In this document: positions 16,928 to 25,368 of the stretch, piece after piece
Layout of the letters: every line of letters starts with the position of its first letter
Numbering within the stretch: position 1 is the stretch's first letter
NCBI RefSeq assembly: GCF_021165955.1
Contig: NZ_CP088952.1
Span: 3,472,001-3,536,000, forward strand
From: Massilia endophytica
Lineage (GTDB): Bacteria > Pseudomonadota > Gammaproteobacteria > Burkholderiales > Burkholderiaceae_D
Length of the DNA stretch: 64,000 nt
Reading direction: 5' to 3'
Notes under the pieces: generated by a model
Seen by the model: only the letters and a program-made list of their open reading frames with translations
The model's database searches: none
Told to the model about the DNA's origin: nothing
Position numbers and translations under genes: made by a program

Positions 16928-17860
16928 TTACGCCGCCTCAGTGCCGATCAGGGCGTGCTCGATGGCGTTGCGCGTGAGCTCGGGTGCGAACTGCTGGATG
17001 AATTCATAGGCATAGGTGCGCAGATAGGCGCCACGGCGCACGGCGAGGCGCGTCGTGTTCACCGCGAACAGGTGCGAGGCCTCGATGGCGCGCAGGCCCT
17101 TGTCGCGGCCATGGTCGAAAGCCATGGAAGCGACGATGCCGACGCCGAGGCCGAGGGCCACGTATTGCTTGATCACGTCGGAGTCCATGGCCGTCAGCAC
17201 AATGTCCGGCCTCACGTTGGCGCGGTCGAAGGCGGCGTCGATATGGCCCCGGCCCGTGAAGCCCACGTCATAGGTAATCAAGGGGAACTCGGCCAAGTCT
17301 TCCAGCTTCACCGGTGAGCGGGCAAGCAGGGGATGCCCGTCCGGCACCACGATAAGGTGGCTCCAGCGGTAGCAGGGGAAGGAAACCAGATCGGGGAACT
17401 GCGACAGGCCTTCGGTGGCGATGCCGATATCCGCCTTGCCGGACAAAACCCACTCGGCGATATGCTCCGGCGCGCTCTGCTGCAGGGCGATGCGCACGTC
17501 CGGGAAAGCGGCGCGGAATGCCTGCACAGCCTTGGGCAGCGCATAGCGCGCCTGCGTGTGCGTGGCCGCGATGGTCAGCGTGCCGCTGCTCTGGCCCTTG
17601 TATTCCAGGCTGGCCTGCTGCAGGTTCTCGGCCTCCACCAGCAGCCGGTCGATGATCTTCAGTATCCCCTTGCCCGGTTCCGTCAGGCCGGTCAGACGCT
17701 TGCCGTTGCGCTCGAAAATGACGACGCCCAGTTCGTCCTCCAGCTCGCGGATCTGGCGGCTCACGCCAGGCTGCGAGGTGAAGAGCGCGTTGGCGACTTC
17801 GGTAAGGTTGTAGTTGCGCCGCGCCGCCTCTCGGATGGACCGCAGCTGCTGGAAGTTCAT
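16928..17860 (-). CDS. cysB: CysB, LysR-type regulator of sulfur assimilation
   Basis: LysR-family activator of cysteine biosynthesis, which responds to N-acetylserine in enteric bacteria. The N-terminal winged helix (NYNLTEVANALFTSQPGVSR) and the RQIRELEDELGVVIFER linker match CysB/Cbl proteins. The effector domain has the CysB block TTHTQARYALP and GIATEGLSQF. 310 residues is full length. Its start overlaps the cysA stop by four bases, so the regulator is the last gene of the sulfate transporter operon it is expected to control. Confidence 0.93.
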   Translation of the reverse strand: MNFQQLRSIREAARRNYNLTEVANALFTSQPGVSRQIRELEDELGVVIFERNGKRLTGLTEPGKGILKIIDRLLVEAENLQQASLEYKGQSSGTLTIAATHTQARYALPKAVQAFRAAFPDVRIALQQSAPEHIAEWVLSGKADIGIATEGLSQFPDLVSFPCYRWSHLIVVPDGHPLLARSPVKLEDLAEFPLITYDVGFTGRGHIDAAFDRANVRPDIVLTAMDSDVIKQYVALGLGVGIVASMAFDHGRDKGLRAIEASHLFAVNTTRLAVRRGAYLRTYAYEFIQQFAPELTRNAIEHALIGTEAA

Positions 17861-18924
17861 ATCGAAGCTCCTTCGTCCACGAACACGTGCATGCGCTTGG
17901 GCCGCACCACCAGGGTCTCGCCCTCCTTCAGCTCCAGGTTGCGGAAGCGGTCATTCGAAATGGTCGCCTCGATCAGCTCCGCATTGTCGGCGCGCTCCAG
18001 GTCCAGCTGGGCCAGCGGGCCGATGGCGTGGGCGCGGCGCAATTTGACCACAATGCCTTCGGCGCCTGCCGCATAGCGGTCGATCTCAAGATCGTGCGGG
18101 CGTACATAGGCGATACCCTTGCCTTCGCGGGTCGATTCCGGCACGTCCAGCTGGATGCCGTCGGTGGCCAGCACGCCGCCATGCACGCGGCCATGGAATA
18201 CGTTCACGTTGCCGAGGAAGCCGTAGACGAAAGGCGATGCGGGATGGTTGTACACCTCGTCCGGCGCGCCCAGCTGCTCGACGCGGCCTTTGTTCATCAG
18301 CACCACCTGGTCGGCCACTTCCAGCGCCTCTTCCTGGTCGTGGGTCACGAAGATGGAGGTAACATGCAGGTCGTCGTGCAGGCGGCGCAGCCAGCGGCGC
18401 AGCTCCTTGCGCACCTTGGCGTCCAGCGCGCCGAAGGGCTCGTCCAGCAGCAGCACGCGCGGTTCCACGGCCAGGGCGCGGGCCAGGGCGATACGCTGGC
18501 GCTGACCGCCGGAGAGCTGCGGCGGGTAGCGGTCGGCCAGCCAGTCCAGCTGCACCAGTTCCAGCAGGTCCTTCACCTTGCGGCGGATCTGGTCTTCCGA
18601 GGGACGCTCGCTGCGCGGCTTCACGCGCAGGCCGAAGGCCACGTTCTCGAACACGGTCATGTGCTTGAACAGCGCATAGTGCTGGAAGACGAAGCCCACC
18701 TGGCGCTCGCGCACGTGGCGGTCGGATGCATCCTGGCCATCCAGCAGCACCTGGCCCGAGTCCGGATGTTCCAGGCCGGCGATGCAGCGCAGCAGCGTGG
18801 TTTTGCCGCAGCCGGAGGGGCCGAGCAGCGCGGTCAGCTCGCCCTGCGGGAAGTCCAGCGAGACGTCGTTCAGGGCGACGAAGTCGCCGAAACGCTTGTT
18901 GATGTTCTTGACTGCGATCGTCAT
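17857..18924 (-). CDS. cysA: Sulfate/thiosulfate ABC transporter ATP-binding protein
   Basis: ATPase of the sulfate importer. Walker A GPSGCGKTT, signature LSGGQRQR and Walker B RVLLLDEPFGALD are intact, followed by the C-terminal TOBE-like regulatory domain (IAYVRPHDLEIDRY). 355 residues is standard for CysA. It lies 1 base after cysW and overlaps cysB. One copy presumably dimerises on the CysT/CysW pair. Confidence 0.96.
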   Translation of the reverse strand: MTIAVKNINKRFGDFVALNDVSLDFPQGELTALLGPSGCGKTTLLRCIAGLEHPDSGQVLLDGQDASDRHVRERQVGFVFQHYALFKHMTVFENVAFGLRVKPRSERPSEDQIRRKVKDLLELVQLDWLADRYPPQLSGGQRQRIALARALAVEPRVLLLDEPFGALDAKVRKELRRWLRRLHDDLHVTSIFVTHDQEEALEVADQVVLMNKGRVEQLGAPDEVYNHPASPFVYGFLGNVNVFHGRVHGGVLATDGIQLDVPESTREGKGIAYVRPHDLEIDRYAAGAEGIVVKLRRAHAIGPLAQLDLERADNAELIEATISNDRFRNLELKEGETLVVRPKRMHVFVDEGASI

Positions 18925-18925
18925 A

Positions 18926-19798
18926 TCAGTGCTCCGTTGCGTCGTCGGCGTAGTTCTCGTGCAGACGCCATTCGATAAAGGTTTTCAGGGCCAGCGTGAC
19001 CAGGGCCAGCAGCGCCAGCAGCGATGCCACGGCGAAGGCGGCCACGAAGTTGTATTCGTTGTAGAGGATCTCGACCTGCAGCGGCATGGTGTTGGTCTCG
19101 CCACGGATATGGCCGGACACCACGGACACCGCGCCGAATTCACCCATGGCGCGCGCGTTACACAGGATCACGCCATACAGCAGGCCCCATTTGATGTTGG
19201 GCAGCGTCACGCGGAAGAAGGTCTGCCAGCCGGATGCACCCAGCACCACCGCCGCCTCCTCCTCTTCGCTGCCCTGGGCCTGCATCAGCGGAATCAGCTC
19301 GCGCGCCACGAAGGGGAAGGTGATGAAGATGGTGGCGATCACAATGCCCGGCACGGCGAACAGGATCTTGATGTCGTGCGCCGCCAGCCATTCGCCGAAC
19401 CAGCCCTGTGCGCCGAACAGCAGCACATAGATCAGGCCCGAAATCACGGGCGACACCGAGAACGGCAGGTCGATCAGCGTGAGCAGCAGGCTCTTGCCGC
19501 GGAACTCGAACTTCGCCACCGCCCAGGAGGCGGCAATGCCGAAGACCATGTTCAGGGGCACGGCGATGGCCGCGGTAATCAGCGTCAGCTTGATCGCGGC
19601 AATCGCATCCTCGTCCAGGATGGATTCCACATAAACGCTCCAGCCCTTGCGCAGCGCTTCGGTGAACACGGCCACCAGCGGCACGAAGAGGAAGAGCGTC
19701 AGGAAAACCAGTGCGACCGCCAGCAGCGCATAGCGCACCCAGGACGGCTCCAGCACATCGGAAACGGTTGGCAGTTCGCCACGGTGTTGAGTGGCCAT
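18926..19798 (-). CDS. cysW: Sulfate ABC transporter permease CysW
   Basis: Inner-membrane permease with about six transmembrane helices (for example YALLAVALVFLTLFLFVPLV) and the BPD permease EAA loop (EEEAAVVLGASGWQTFFRV, preceding LPNIKWGLLYG). The block NARAMGEFGAVSVVSGHIRG is characteristic of CysW. 290 residues. It lies one base after cysT and one before cysA. Confidence 0.95.
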   Translation of the reverse strand: MATQHRGELPTVSDVLEPSWVRYALLAVALVFLTLFLFVPLVAVFTEALRKGWSVYVESILDEDAIAAIKLTLITAAIAVPLNMVFGIAASWAVAKFEFRGKSLLLTLIDLPFSVSPVISGLIYVLLFGAQGWFGEWLAAHDIKILFAVPGIVIATIFITFPFVARELIPLMQAQGSEEEEAAVVLGASGWQTFFRVTLPNIKWGLLYGVILCNARAMGEFGAVSVVSGHIRGETNTMPLQVEILYNEYNFVAAFAVASLLALLALVTLALKTFIEWRLHENYADDATEH

Positions 19799-19799
19799 C

Positions 19800-20681
19800 T
19801 TATTTCCCCGACTTTCCGCGGGCCCAGGCCTGCAGCAGGTTAATCGTCAACAGCATGAAGAAGGAGGCGACCAGCATCACCACGGCAATCGCGGTGGCGC
19901 CTGCGTAGTCGTACTGCTCCAGCTTCGTGATGATGAAGAGCGGCGTAATTTCAGAAACCATGGGCATGTTCCCCGCGATGAAGATCACCGAGCCGTATTC
20001 GCCGGTGGCGCGCGCGAAGGCCAGCGCGAAGCCCGTCATCAGCGAAGGCAGGATGGTGGGGAACACCACGCGGAGAAAGGTCTGCAGCGAGGAAGCGCCC
20101 AGGCTGGCCGCAGCCTCCTCCAGTTCGCGCTCCGCATCTTCCAGCACGGGCTGCACGGTGCGCACCACGAAGGGCAGGCCGATGAAGGTGAGCGCGACCA
20201 CCACGCCGACCGGGGTGAAAGCGACCTTGAGGCCGAGCATGCCTTCGATATAGCGGCCGAACCAGCCGTTGGAGGAATACAGGGCCGTCAGCGTAATGCC
20301 CGCGACGGCGGTGGGCAGCGCGAACGGCAGGTCCACGAGGGCGTCGATGAGGCGCTTGCCGGGGAAGCGGTAGCGCACCAGCACCCAGGCCACAATGCCG
20401 CCGAAGAAGGCGTTGATGCTGGCGCCGATCAGGGCGGCGCCGAAGGTCAGCTTGTAGGACGCCACCACGCGCTCGGAAGTCACGGCGGACCAGAAGCCTT
20501 CCCAGGTCATGGTGAAAGTCTTCAGGAAAACGGCGGACAGCGGAATCAGGACGATCAGCGTCAGGTAGAAGATCGTAAAGCCCAGGGACAGCTTAAAGCC
20601 CGGCATCACGCGGTAAGGCGCGCGCCGGGCCGGAACAGCTACCGGCACAGGAACCGGTATCACGACTGCTGTCATATTCAC
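19800..20681 (-). CDS. cysT: Sulfate ABC transporter permease CysT (CysU)
   Basis: First gene of the sulfate operon and the other permease subunit. Six membrane helices are visible after a short cytoplasmic start. The EAA loop is ELEEAAASLGASSLQTFLRV and the conserved C-terminal block FARATGEYGSVIFIAGNMP identifies CysT. 293 residues. The periplasmic binding protein gene is not adjacent but lies 2.3 kb away (sbp, 22983-23975). Confidence 0.95.
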   Translation of the reverse strand: MNMTAVVIPVPVPVAVPARRAPYRVMPGFKLSLGFTIFYLTLIVLIPLSAVFLKTFTMTWEGFWSAVTSERVVASYKLTFGAALIGASINAFFGGIVAWVLVRYRFPGKRLIDALVDLPFALPTAVAGITLTALYSSNGWFGRYIEGMLGLKVAFTPVGVVVALTFIGLPFVVRTVQPVLEDAERELEEAAASLGASSLQTFLRVVFPTILPSLMTGFALAFARATGEYGSVIFIAGNMPMVSEITPLFIITKLEQYDYAGATAIAVVMLVASFFMLLTINLLQAWARGKSGK

Positions 20682-20731
20682 TCCCTCTTATTACATTTTC
20701 GACTAATAGGAGCGAATAATCGCAGAGCCGC

Positions 20732-20759
20732 GTTATATATCAAACTAACCTTTTGTCAT
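20732..20759 (-). promoter_or_regulatory. Probable promoter of cysTWA-cysB
   Basis: On the minus strand ATGACA (20759-20754) and TATAAC (20737-20732) are 16 bases apart, about 50 bases upstream of cysT. The 20690-20780 stretch is markedly AT-rich compared with its surroundings, as expected of a CysB-controlled promoter. A CysB site cannot be delimited by eye. Confidence 0.5.
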
Positions 20760-20791
20760 TTGCTTAGATGTCAAAGCCGATATAAGCGGAC

Positions 20792-21241
20792 TCAAGGGAG
20801 CGTGCATGGCACCTGCTGCAGGGCATGGGTAGTGAGCGAACCCGTGAAGGTCGAGCGCTGCACCTGCCACTGCTCGTTCTCCAGCGAGATGCGGGTCGTC
20901 ATCACCGAGCCCGAGCTGTTGTCGAAGCCGGTCACCGCGCCCGCGGCGATCCAGTCCAGCGCTCCATCAGGACGGAACGAAGCCATGCCGCTCATGAAAC
21001 CCTGCAGGTACAGGCGCCGTTCCGGCGGCTGGTAGCTGAAGACCACGTGCTCGTACACATTCACGGCAGCCGATTCGGTGCTGGTCTGCAGCGCCATGGG
21101 GTTGCCCGTATCCCGCGCAACGACATAGAAGCGGTTCAGGCTATCGTTCGTCATTTTGAAGCATGCCGGGAGGGTATCGGCATGGGCCGCGGTAGCCAGG
21201 GTAATGGCGGCGATTGCGGCGATCAGAGGTTTTACCTTCAT
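20792..21241 (-). CDS. Hypothetical secreted protein
   Basis: 149 residues with a clean Sec signal peptide (MKVKPLIAAIAAITLATAAHA, cut near residue 21). The exported part contains CFKMTNDSLNRFYVVARDT and ends HALQQVPCTLP; the two cysteines may pair. The frame is open back to 21406, but the signal-peptide start (21241) is clearly right. I do not recognise a family. It ends about 110 bases upstream of cysT on the same strand. Confidence 0.6.
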   Translation of the reverse strand: MKVKPLIAAIAAITLATAAHADTLPACFKMTNDSLNRFYVVARDTGNPMALQTSTESAAVNVYEHVVFSYQPPERRLYLQGFMSGMASFRPDGALDWIAAGAVTGFDNSSGSVMTTRISLENEQWQVQRSTFTGSLTTHALQQVPCTLP

Positions 21242-21393
21242 TTTCTTATCCCTATTTCTGAGTTGTTTGACGGAGCGGGTCCGCCCCGCTACAGCCAGGG
21301 TCGTTGCAAACCTGGCACTGTTGCTTTGCAGAGGGAAGTGGAAAAAAGGAAAAAATGGCCTATGATGGACACAGAACAATTCAGGAGACAGCC

Positions 21394-21753
21394 ATGACCC
21401 ATGCATTGCTGCTGACGGACCGCCTGTGCGATCTCACCGAGATGGCCCTGCAGGCGTACACGAAGTTCGAAAAGGCCACGGTGTTCTCGGCCACCCGCGC
21501 CATCCGCGCGGAATTCCATGAAGTGGCGCCGCAGATGCCGCCGGCGGCGGAAGAGAAGCTCGCTTCCATCTGCCACGCCATCCTGGGCGCCGTGGAATAT
21601 ACGCCCACGGAAGGCCGCACCAATCCGCAGTGCATCGTTTGCGCGCGCAACGATATCGTCGCCTTGCGCGAGATGCTGAAGCAGCTGCCGCCCGCCTACT
21701 TCGCCCAACAAAAAGAGCGCCTCGAAGGGCGCTCTTCACCAACGCTGCAATAG
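21394..21753 (+). CDS. Hypothetical small cytoplasmic protein
   Basis: 119 residues, mostly alpha-helical by composition, with no signal peptide. It contains CHAILGAVEYT and NPQCIVCARNDIVAL (a CxxC pair that could bind metal). Start at 21394 is preceded by a CAGGAG ribosome site; an upstream in-frame ATG (21304) lacks one. Its last codons overlap the terminator hairpin of the convergent peroxiredoxin gene. Family not recognised. Confidence 0.6.
   Translation: MTHALLLTDRLCDLTEMALQAYTKFEKATVFSATRAIRAEFHEVAPQMPPAAEEKLASICHAILGAVEYTPTEGRTNPQCIVCARNDIVALREMLKQLPPAYFAQQKERLEGRSSPTLQ
21710..21736 (-). terminator. Intrinsic terminator of the peroxiredoxin gene, inside the convergent CDS
   Basis: A 9-bp perfect stem, AAGAGCGCC (21713-21721) with GGCGCTCTT (21728-21736), and a 6-base loop. 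On the minus strand it is followed by five T residues (21714-21710). It lies 21 bases past the peroxiredoxin stop and within the last codons of the plus-strand gene. Confidence 0.85.
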
Positions 21754-21756
21754 CGC

Positions 21757-22395
21757 TTACTTGTTCGGCTGCGGCGTGACGCGCAGATAGGGGCGCAGCG
21801 CCGTATAGCCTTTCGGGTATTTCTGCTTGAGGAGATCCGGGTCCTGCACGGTGAGCGGAATGATCACGTCGTCGCCGTCCTTCCAGTTGCCCGGCGTGGC
21901 CACGGTGTGCTTGTCGGTCAGCTGCAGGGCGTCGATCACGCGCAGCACTTCGTCGAAGTTGCGGCCGGTGCTCATCGGGTAGGTGATGATCAGGCGGACC
22001 TTCTTGTTCGGATCGATCACGAACAGGGAACGCACGGTGGCCGTGGCGCTCTGCTCCGGGTGGATCATGTCGTACAGGCCGGACACCTTGCGGTCCGAGT
22101 CGGCGATGATGGGGAAGCCCACCACGGTCTTCTGGGTGTCCTCGATATCCTTGATCCACTCCTTGTGCGCATCGACCGGGTCCACGGACAGCGCGATGGC
22201 TTTCACATTGCGCTTGTCGAACTCCGGTTTCAGCTTGGCGGTCAGGCCCAGCTCAGTGGTGCACACCGGCGTGAAGTCGGCCGGATGAGAGAACAGCACC
22301 ACCCAGGAATCGCCCGCCCACTCGTGGAACTTGATGCGGCCAATGGAGGTATCCTGCTCGAAATCGGGGGCGGTGTCGCCGAGGCGTAAAGTCAT
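21757..22395 (-). CDS. 1-Cys peroxiredoxin (Prx6 type)
   Basis: Thiol peroxidase that reduces H2O2 and organic peroxides. The active-site block is SHPADFTPVCTTELG, with peroxidatic Cys45. The long C-terminal extension (NWKDGDDVIIPLTVQDPD to the end) and absence of a conserved resolving Cys place it in the Prx6/1-Cys group. 212 residues. The start at 22395 (MTLRLGDTAPDFEQD) is the family start although the frame is open upstream. It is followed by a strong terminator and preceded 17 bases upstream by the serine hydrolase gene. Confidence 0.94.
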   Translation of the reverse strand: MTLRLGDTAPDFEQDTSIGRIKFHEWAGDSWVVLFSHPADFTPVCTTELGLTAKLKPEFDKRNVKAIALSVDPVDAHKEWIKDIEDTQKTVVGFPIIADSDRKVSGLYDMIHPEQSATATVRSLFVIDPNKKVRLIITYPMSTGRNFDEVLRVIDALQLTDKHTVATPGNWKDGDDVIIPLTVQDPDLLKQKYPKGYTALRPYLRVTPQPNK

Positions 22396-22412
22396 GGAAG
22401 TCTCCAAGATAG

Positions 22413-22973
22413 TTAAACAGACAACGGACTGCCATTGTGCGCTGTTTCGGCCAGCAATTGCAACTGCTGCTGGCCAAAAATCCAGTCGCCCAGCCCGGAC
22501 TCGGAATTGATATGTCCCCGCTCGCCGATATCGATGAAGCGGCTGCCCCAGCGCGCGGCCCATTCGCGGGCCTTGCCGATGTCCATCCAGGGGTCGGTGC
22601 TGCTCGCGATGACGATGGAGGGGCAAGGCAGCGGGCCTTGCGGCAGCCGGGCCGCCAGGCCGAACTTGTCCGGATCGGCAGGCGCCACCAGCAGCAGGCC
22701 TTCGACGCCCAGCGGGTCTTCGGCCACGCTCAGGGCCGAAGCCAGGCTGCCGAAGCTGTGGGCCGCGATCAGCGTGGGCCTGCGGTCCTCCTGGCGCACA
22801 CGGTCCACATTTGCCCGCCAGGCTTGCAGATTGGGAGTCTCCCAGTCCTGCTGGTTCACGCGTTCGAAGCCGGGATACAGGCGCTGCCAGCGGCTCTGCC
22901 AGTGCTCTTCTCCGCTGTTGGACAGGCCGGGCACCACGAGGACCCGGTAGTTCGATAGCAGCGCTGCTCCCAT
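22413..22973 (-). CDS. RBBP9/YdeN-family small alpha/beta serine hydrolase
   Basis: 186-residue alpha/beta hydrolase. Family blocks are VPGLSNSGEEHWQSRW at the N terminus, the nucleophile elbow AHSFGSLAS (Ser73) and the late GERGHINSESGLGDW with the catalytic His; the Asp is probably in SSTDPWMD. Substrate unknown. It is sandwiched between sbp (9 bases upstream) and the peroxiredoxin, apparently in one transcript. Confidence 0.88.
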   Translation of the reverse strand: MGAALLSNYRVLVVPGLSNSGEEHWQSRWQRLYPGFERVNQQDWETPNLQAWRANVDRVRQEDRRPTLIAAHSFGSLASALSVAEDPLGVEGLLLVAPADPDKFGLAARLPQGPLPCPSIVIASSTDPWMDIGKAREWAARWGSRFIDIGERGHINSESGLGDWIFGQQQLQLLAETAHNGSPLSV

Positions 22974-22982
22974 GCTTGCTCC

Positions 22983-23975
22983 TTATTTCGTCTGATAGAT
23001 CTGGTCGAACACGCCGCCGTCGGCGAAGTGCGTTTTCTGCGCGCGGGTCCAGTCGCCCGCCACATCGGCAATCGTGAACAGCTTCACGTTGGGGAACTGG
23101 GCGGCGTACTTCTTCGCTTCCTTCTCCACCGTTGGGCGGTAGTAGTTCTTCGCGATGATCTCCTGCGCTGCATCAGTGTAGAGGAAATTCAGGTAGGCCT
23201 CGGCCACTTTGCGGGTGCCGCGCTTGTCCACCACCTTATCCACGATGGCGACGGGCGGCTCGGCGAGAATGCTCACGGAAGGCGCCACGATCTCCACCTT
23301 GTCCGGGCCCAGCTCCTTGATCGCGAGCAGGGCTTCGTTTTCCCATGCGAGGAGCACGTCGCCGATGCCGCGCTCCACGAAAGTGGTGGTGGCGCCGCGC
23401 GCGCCGGAGTCCAGCACGGGCACGTTCTTGTACAGCTTCTTCAGGTACTCGCGGGCGCTCGCCTCGCTGCCGCCCGGCTGGCGCAGCGCGTAGCCGTAGG
23501 CGGCAAGGTGGTTCCAGCGCGCGCCGCCGGAAGTCTTGGGATTGGGCGTGATCACGGCGACGCCGGGCTTCACCAGGTCGCCCCAGTCCTTGATGCCTTT
23601 CGGGTTGCCCTTGCGGACCAGGAAGACGATGGTGGAGCTGTAAGGCGTGGAGTTGTGGCCCAGGCGCTTCTGCCAGGCCTTGTCCACCAGGCCCTTTTCG
23701 GCCACGGCATCGATGTCGTAAGCCAGTGCCAGGGTCACCACGTCCGCCTCCAGGCCGTCGATCACGGCGCGCGCCTGCTTGCCCGAGCCGCCGTGCGACT
23801 GCTTGATCTTCACGTTGTCGCCGGTCTTCGCCTTCCAGTCCTTGGCGAAGGCGGCGTTCACGTCCTGGTAGAGCTCACGCGTGGGATCGTAGGAGACGTT
23901 GAGCAGGTTGATGTCGGCCGCCTGGGCGGTCAGCGAGACAAAGGCAGCAAGAGCGAGCAGTTTCTTGGACAGCAT
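22983..23975 (-). CDS. sbp: Sulfate ABC transporter substrate-binding protein
   Basis: Periplasmic sulfate receptor for CysTWA. A signal peptide (MLSKKLLALAAFVSLTAQA) precedes the classic Sbp start ADINLLNVSYDPTRELYQDVN. Other family blocks are SHGGSGKQARAVIDGL, NPKTSGGARWN and WENEALLAI. 330 residues. In many proteobacteria sbp heads the cysTWA operon; here it is 2.3 kb upstream in a separate unit with the hydrolase and peroxiredoxin genes. Confidence 0.95.
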   Translation of the reverse strand: MLSKKLLALAAFVSLTAQAADINLLNVSYDPTRELYQDVNAAFAKDWKAKTGDNVKIKQSHGGSGKQARAVIDGLEADVVTLALAYDIDAVAEKGLVDKAWQKRLGHNSTPYSSTIVFLVRKGNPKGIKDWGDLVKPGVAVITPNPKTSGGARWNHLAAYGYALRQPGGSEASAREYLKKLYKNVPVLDSGARGATTTFVERGIGDVLLAWENEALLAIKELGPDKVEIVAPSVSILAEPPVAIVDKVVDKRGTRKVAEAYLNFLYTDAAQEIIAKNYYRPTVEKEAKKYAAQFPNVKLFTIADVAGDWTRAQKTHFADGGVFDQIYQTK

Positions 23976-24074
23976 TGGATTTCCCCTGTTTGTTTGGAAA
24001 TCGCAGGATAGAGCCGTCCTATATAAATGAGAACGAAGTATTTCGCGGTTTCTTATGCCGCCAATACATATAGC

Positions 24075-24461
24075 CTAGTAAAAGCGGTTGAACAGCACCA
24101 CGGCCCAGGTGGCGCCGGCGAGCAGGCAGGCCAGCAGCACGGCGGCCGACCCGAAATCCTTGGCGTTCTTGGAGAGGGGATGGCGCTCGAGGGAGATGCG
24201 GTCCACCACGGCCTCGATGGCGGAGTTGATGAGTTCAACGATCAGCACCAGCACCATGACGCCGATCAGCAGCAGCTTCTGATAGGCCGAGAGCGGCAGG
24301 GCCAGCGCCACGGCCGAGGCCACCACGAAGAGCATCAGCTCCTGGCGGAAGGCGTGCTCGGTCTGCCAGGCCGACTTGAGCCCATCCATGGAATAGAAGA
24401 AGGCCGAAAAGATACGCTTGAGGCCGCTTTTGCTTTTGAATTCGCTGATTGGCTGTTCCAT
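24075..24461 (-). CDS. dgkA: Diacylglycerol kinase
   Basis: Small trimeric inner-membrane kinase that recycles diacylglycerol, released during osmoregulated glucan and lipid A modification, to phosphatidic acid. Three transmembrane helices are visible, with the catalytic block VELINSAIEAVVDRIS and the following NAKDFGSAAV. 128 residues. Divergent from the IclR regulator gene. Confidence 0.95.
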   Translation of the reverse strand: MEQPISEFKSKSGLKRIFSAFFYSMDGLKSAWQTEHAFRQELMLFVVASAVALALPLSAYQKLLLIGVMVLVLIVELINSAIEAVVDRISLERHPLSKNAKDFGSAAVLLACLLAGATWAVVLFNRFY

Positions 24462-24585
24462 GGGGCACGATTTTGATTCGGTGCATCAATTATAGCCCCC
24501 GCTCTTGCGCGCAAAGCGTATTTCCACTTTTTTTCACATCATGGTATAAAGTGAAGCACGCATACTGCACTGCACCAACCACATC

Positions 24586-25368
24586 ATGAAAAGCGAAATT
24601 GTCCCCGAACAAAAAACCACCATCCAGGTTATCGAACGCATGGTGGCGCTGCTCGATGCGCTGGCCAAGTATCCCGATCCGGTCAGCCTGAAGGAATTGT
24701 CCAAGGTCTCCGGACTGCACCCTTCCACGGCCCACCGCATTCTGAACGATATGGTGGTGACCCGCTTCGTCGACCGCATCGAGCCCGGCACCTACCGCCT
24801 GGGCATGCGCCTGCTGGAGCTGGGCAATGTGGTCAAGAGCCGCCTCTCCGTGCGCGAAGCGGCGCTCGATTTCATGCGCTCCCTGCACAAGAAGACGCAG
24901 CAGACCATCAACCTCTCCGTGCGCCAGGGCGACGAGATCGTCTACATCGACCGCGCCTTCTCCGAGCGCTCCGGCATGCAGGTGGTGCGCGCCATCGGCG
25001 GCCGCGGCCCCCTGCACCTGACCTCGACGGGCAAGCTCTTCCTGTCCGTGGACGAGCCCAAGGCCATCCGCGCCTACGCCACCCGCACGGGCCTGGCGGG
25101 GCACAACAAGAATTCGATTACGGATCTGGCCAAGCTGGAACGCGAGCTGAGCCTGGTGCGCGCGCGCGGCTATGCGCGCGACAACGAGGAACTGGAACTG
25201 GGCGTGCGCTGCATGGCCGCAGGCATCCGTGACGACTCGGGGAAGCTGGTGGCAGGCCTGTCGATTTCGGCGCCCGCCGACCGCCTGCAGGAGGAATGGC
25301 TGGAAGACCTGGTCAGCACCGCCAACCAGATCTCCGCAACCCTGGGTTACATGCCCGTGGCCGACTGA
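24586..25368 (+). CDS. IclR-family transcriptional regulator
   Basis: 260 residues. An N-terminal winged helix (ALAKYPDPVSLKELSKVSGL, HPSTAHRILNDM) is followed by the IclR effector domain (INLSVRQGDEIVYIDRAFSE, MAAGIRDDSGKLVAGLSISA). The ligand and targets are not evident from neighbours: dgkA is divergent and pbpG convergent, with a 22-base overlap of the 3' ends. A second ATG is not needed; AACCACATC precedes the start and lacks a strong ribosome site. Confidence 0.9.
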   Translation: MKSEIVPEQKTTIQVIERMVALLDALAKYPDPVSLKELSKVSGLHPSTAHRILNDMVVTRFVDRIEPGTYRLGMRLLELGNVVKSRLSVREAALDFMRSLHKKTQQTINLSVRQGDEIVYIDRAFSERSGMQVVRAIGGRGPLHLTSTGKLFLSVDEPKAIRAYATRTGLAGHNKNSITDLAKLERELSLVRARGYARDNEELELGVRCMAAGIRDDSGKLVAGLSISAPADRLQEEWLEDLVSTANQISATLGYMPVAD

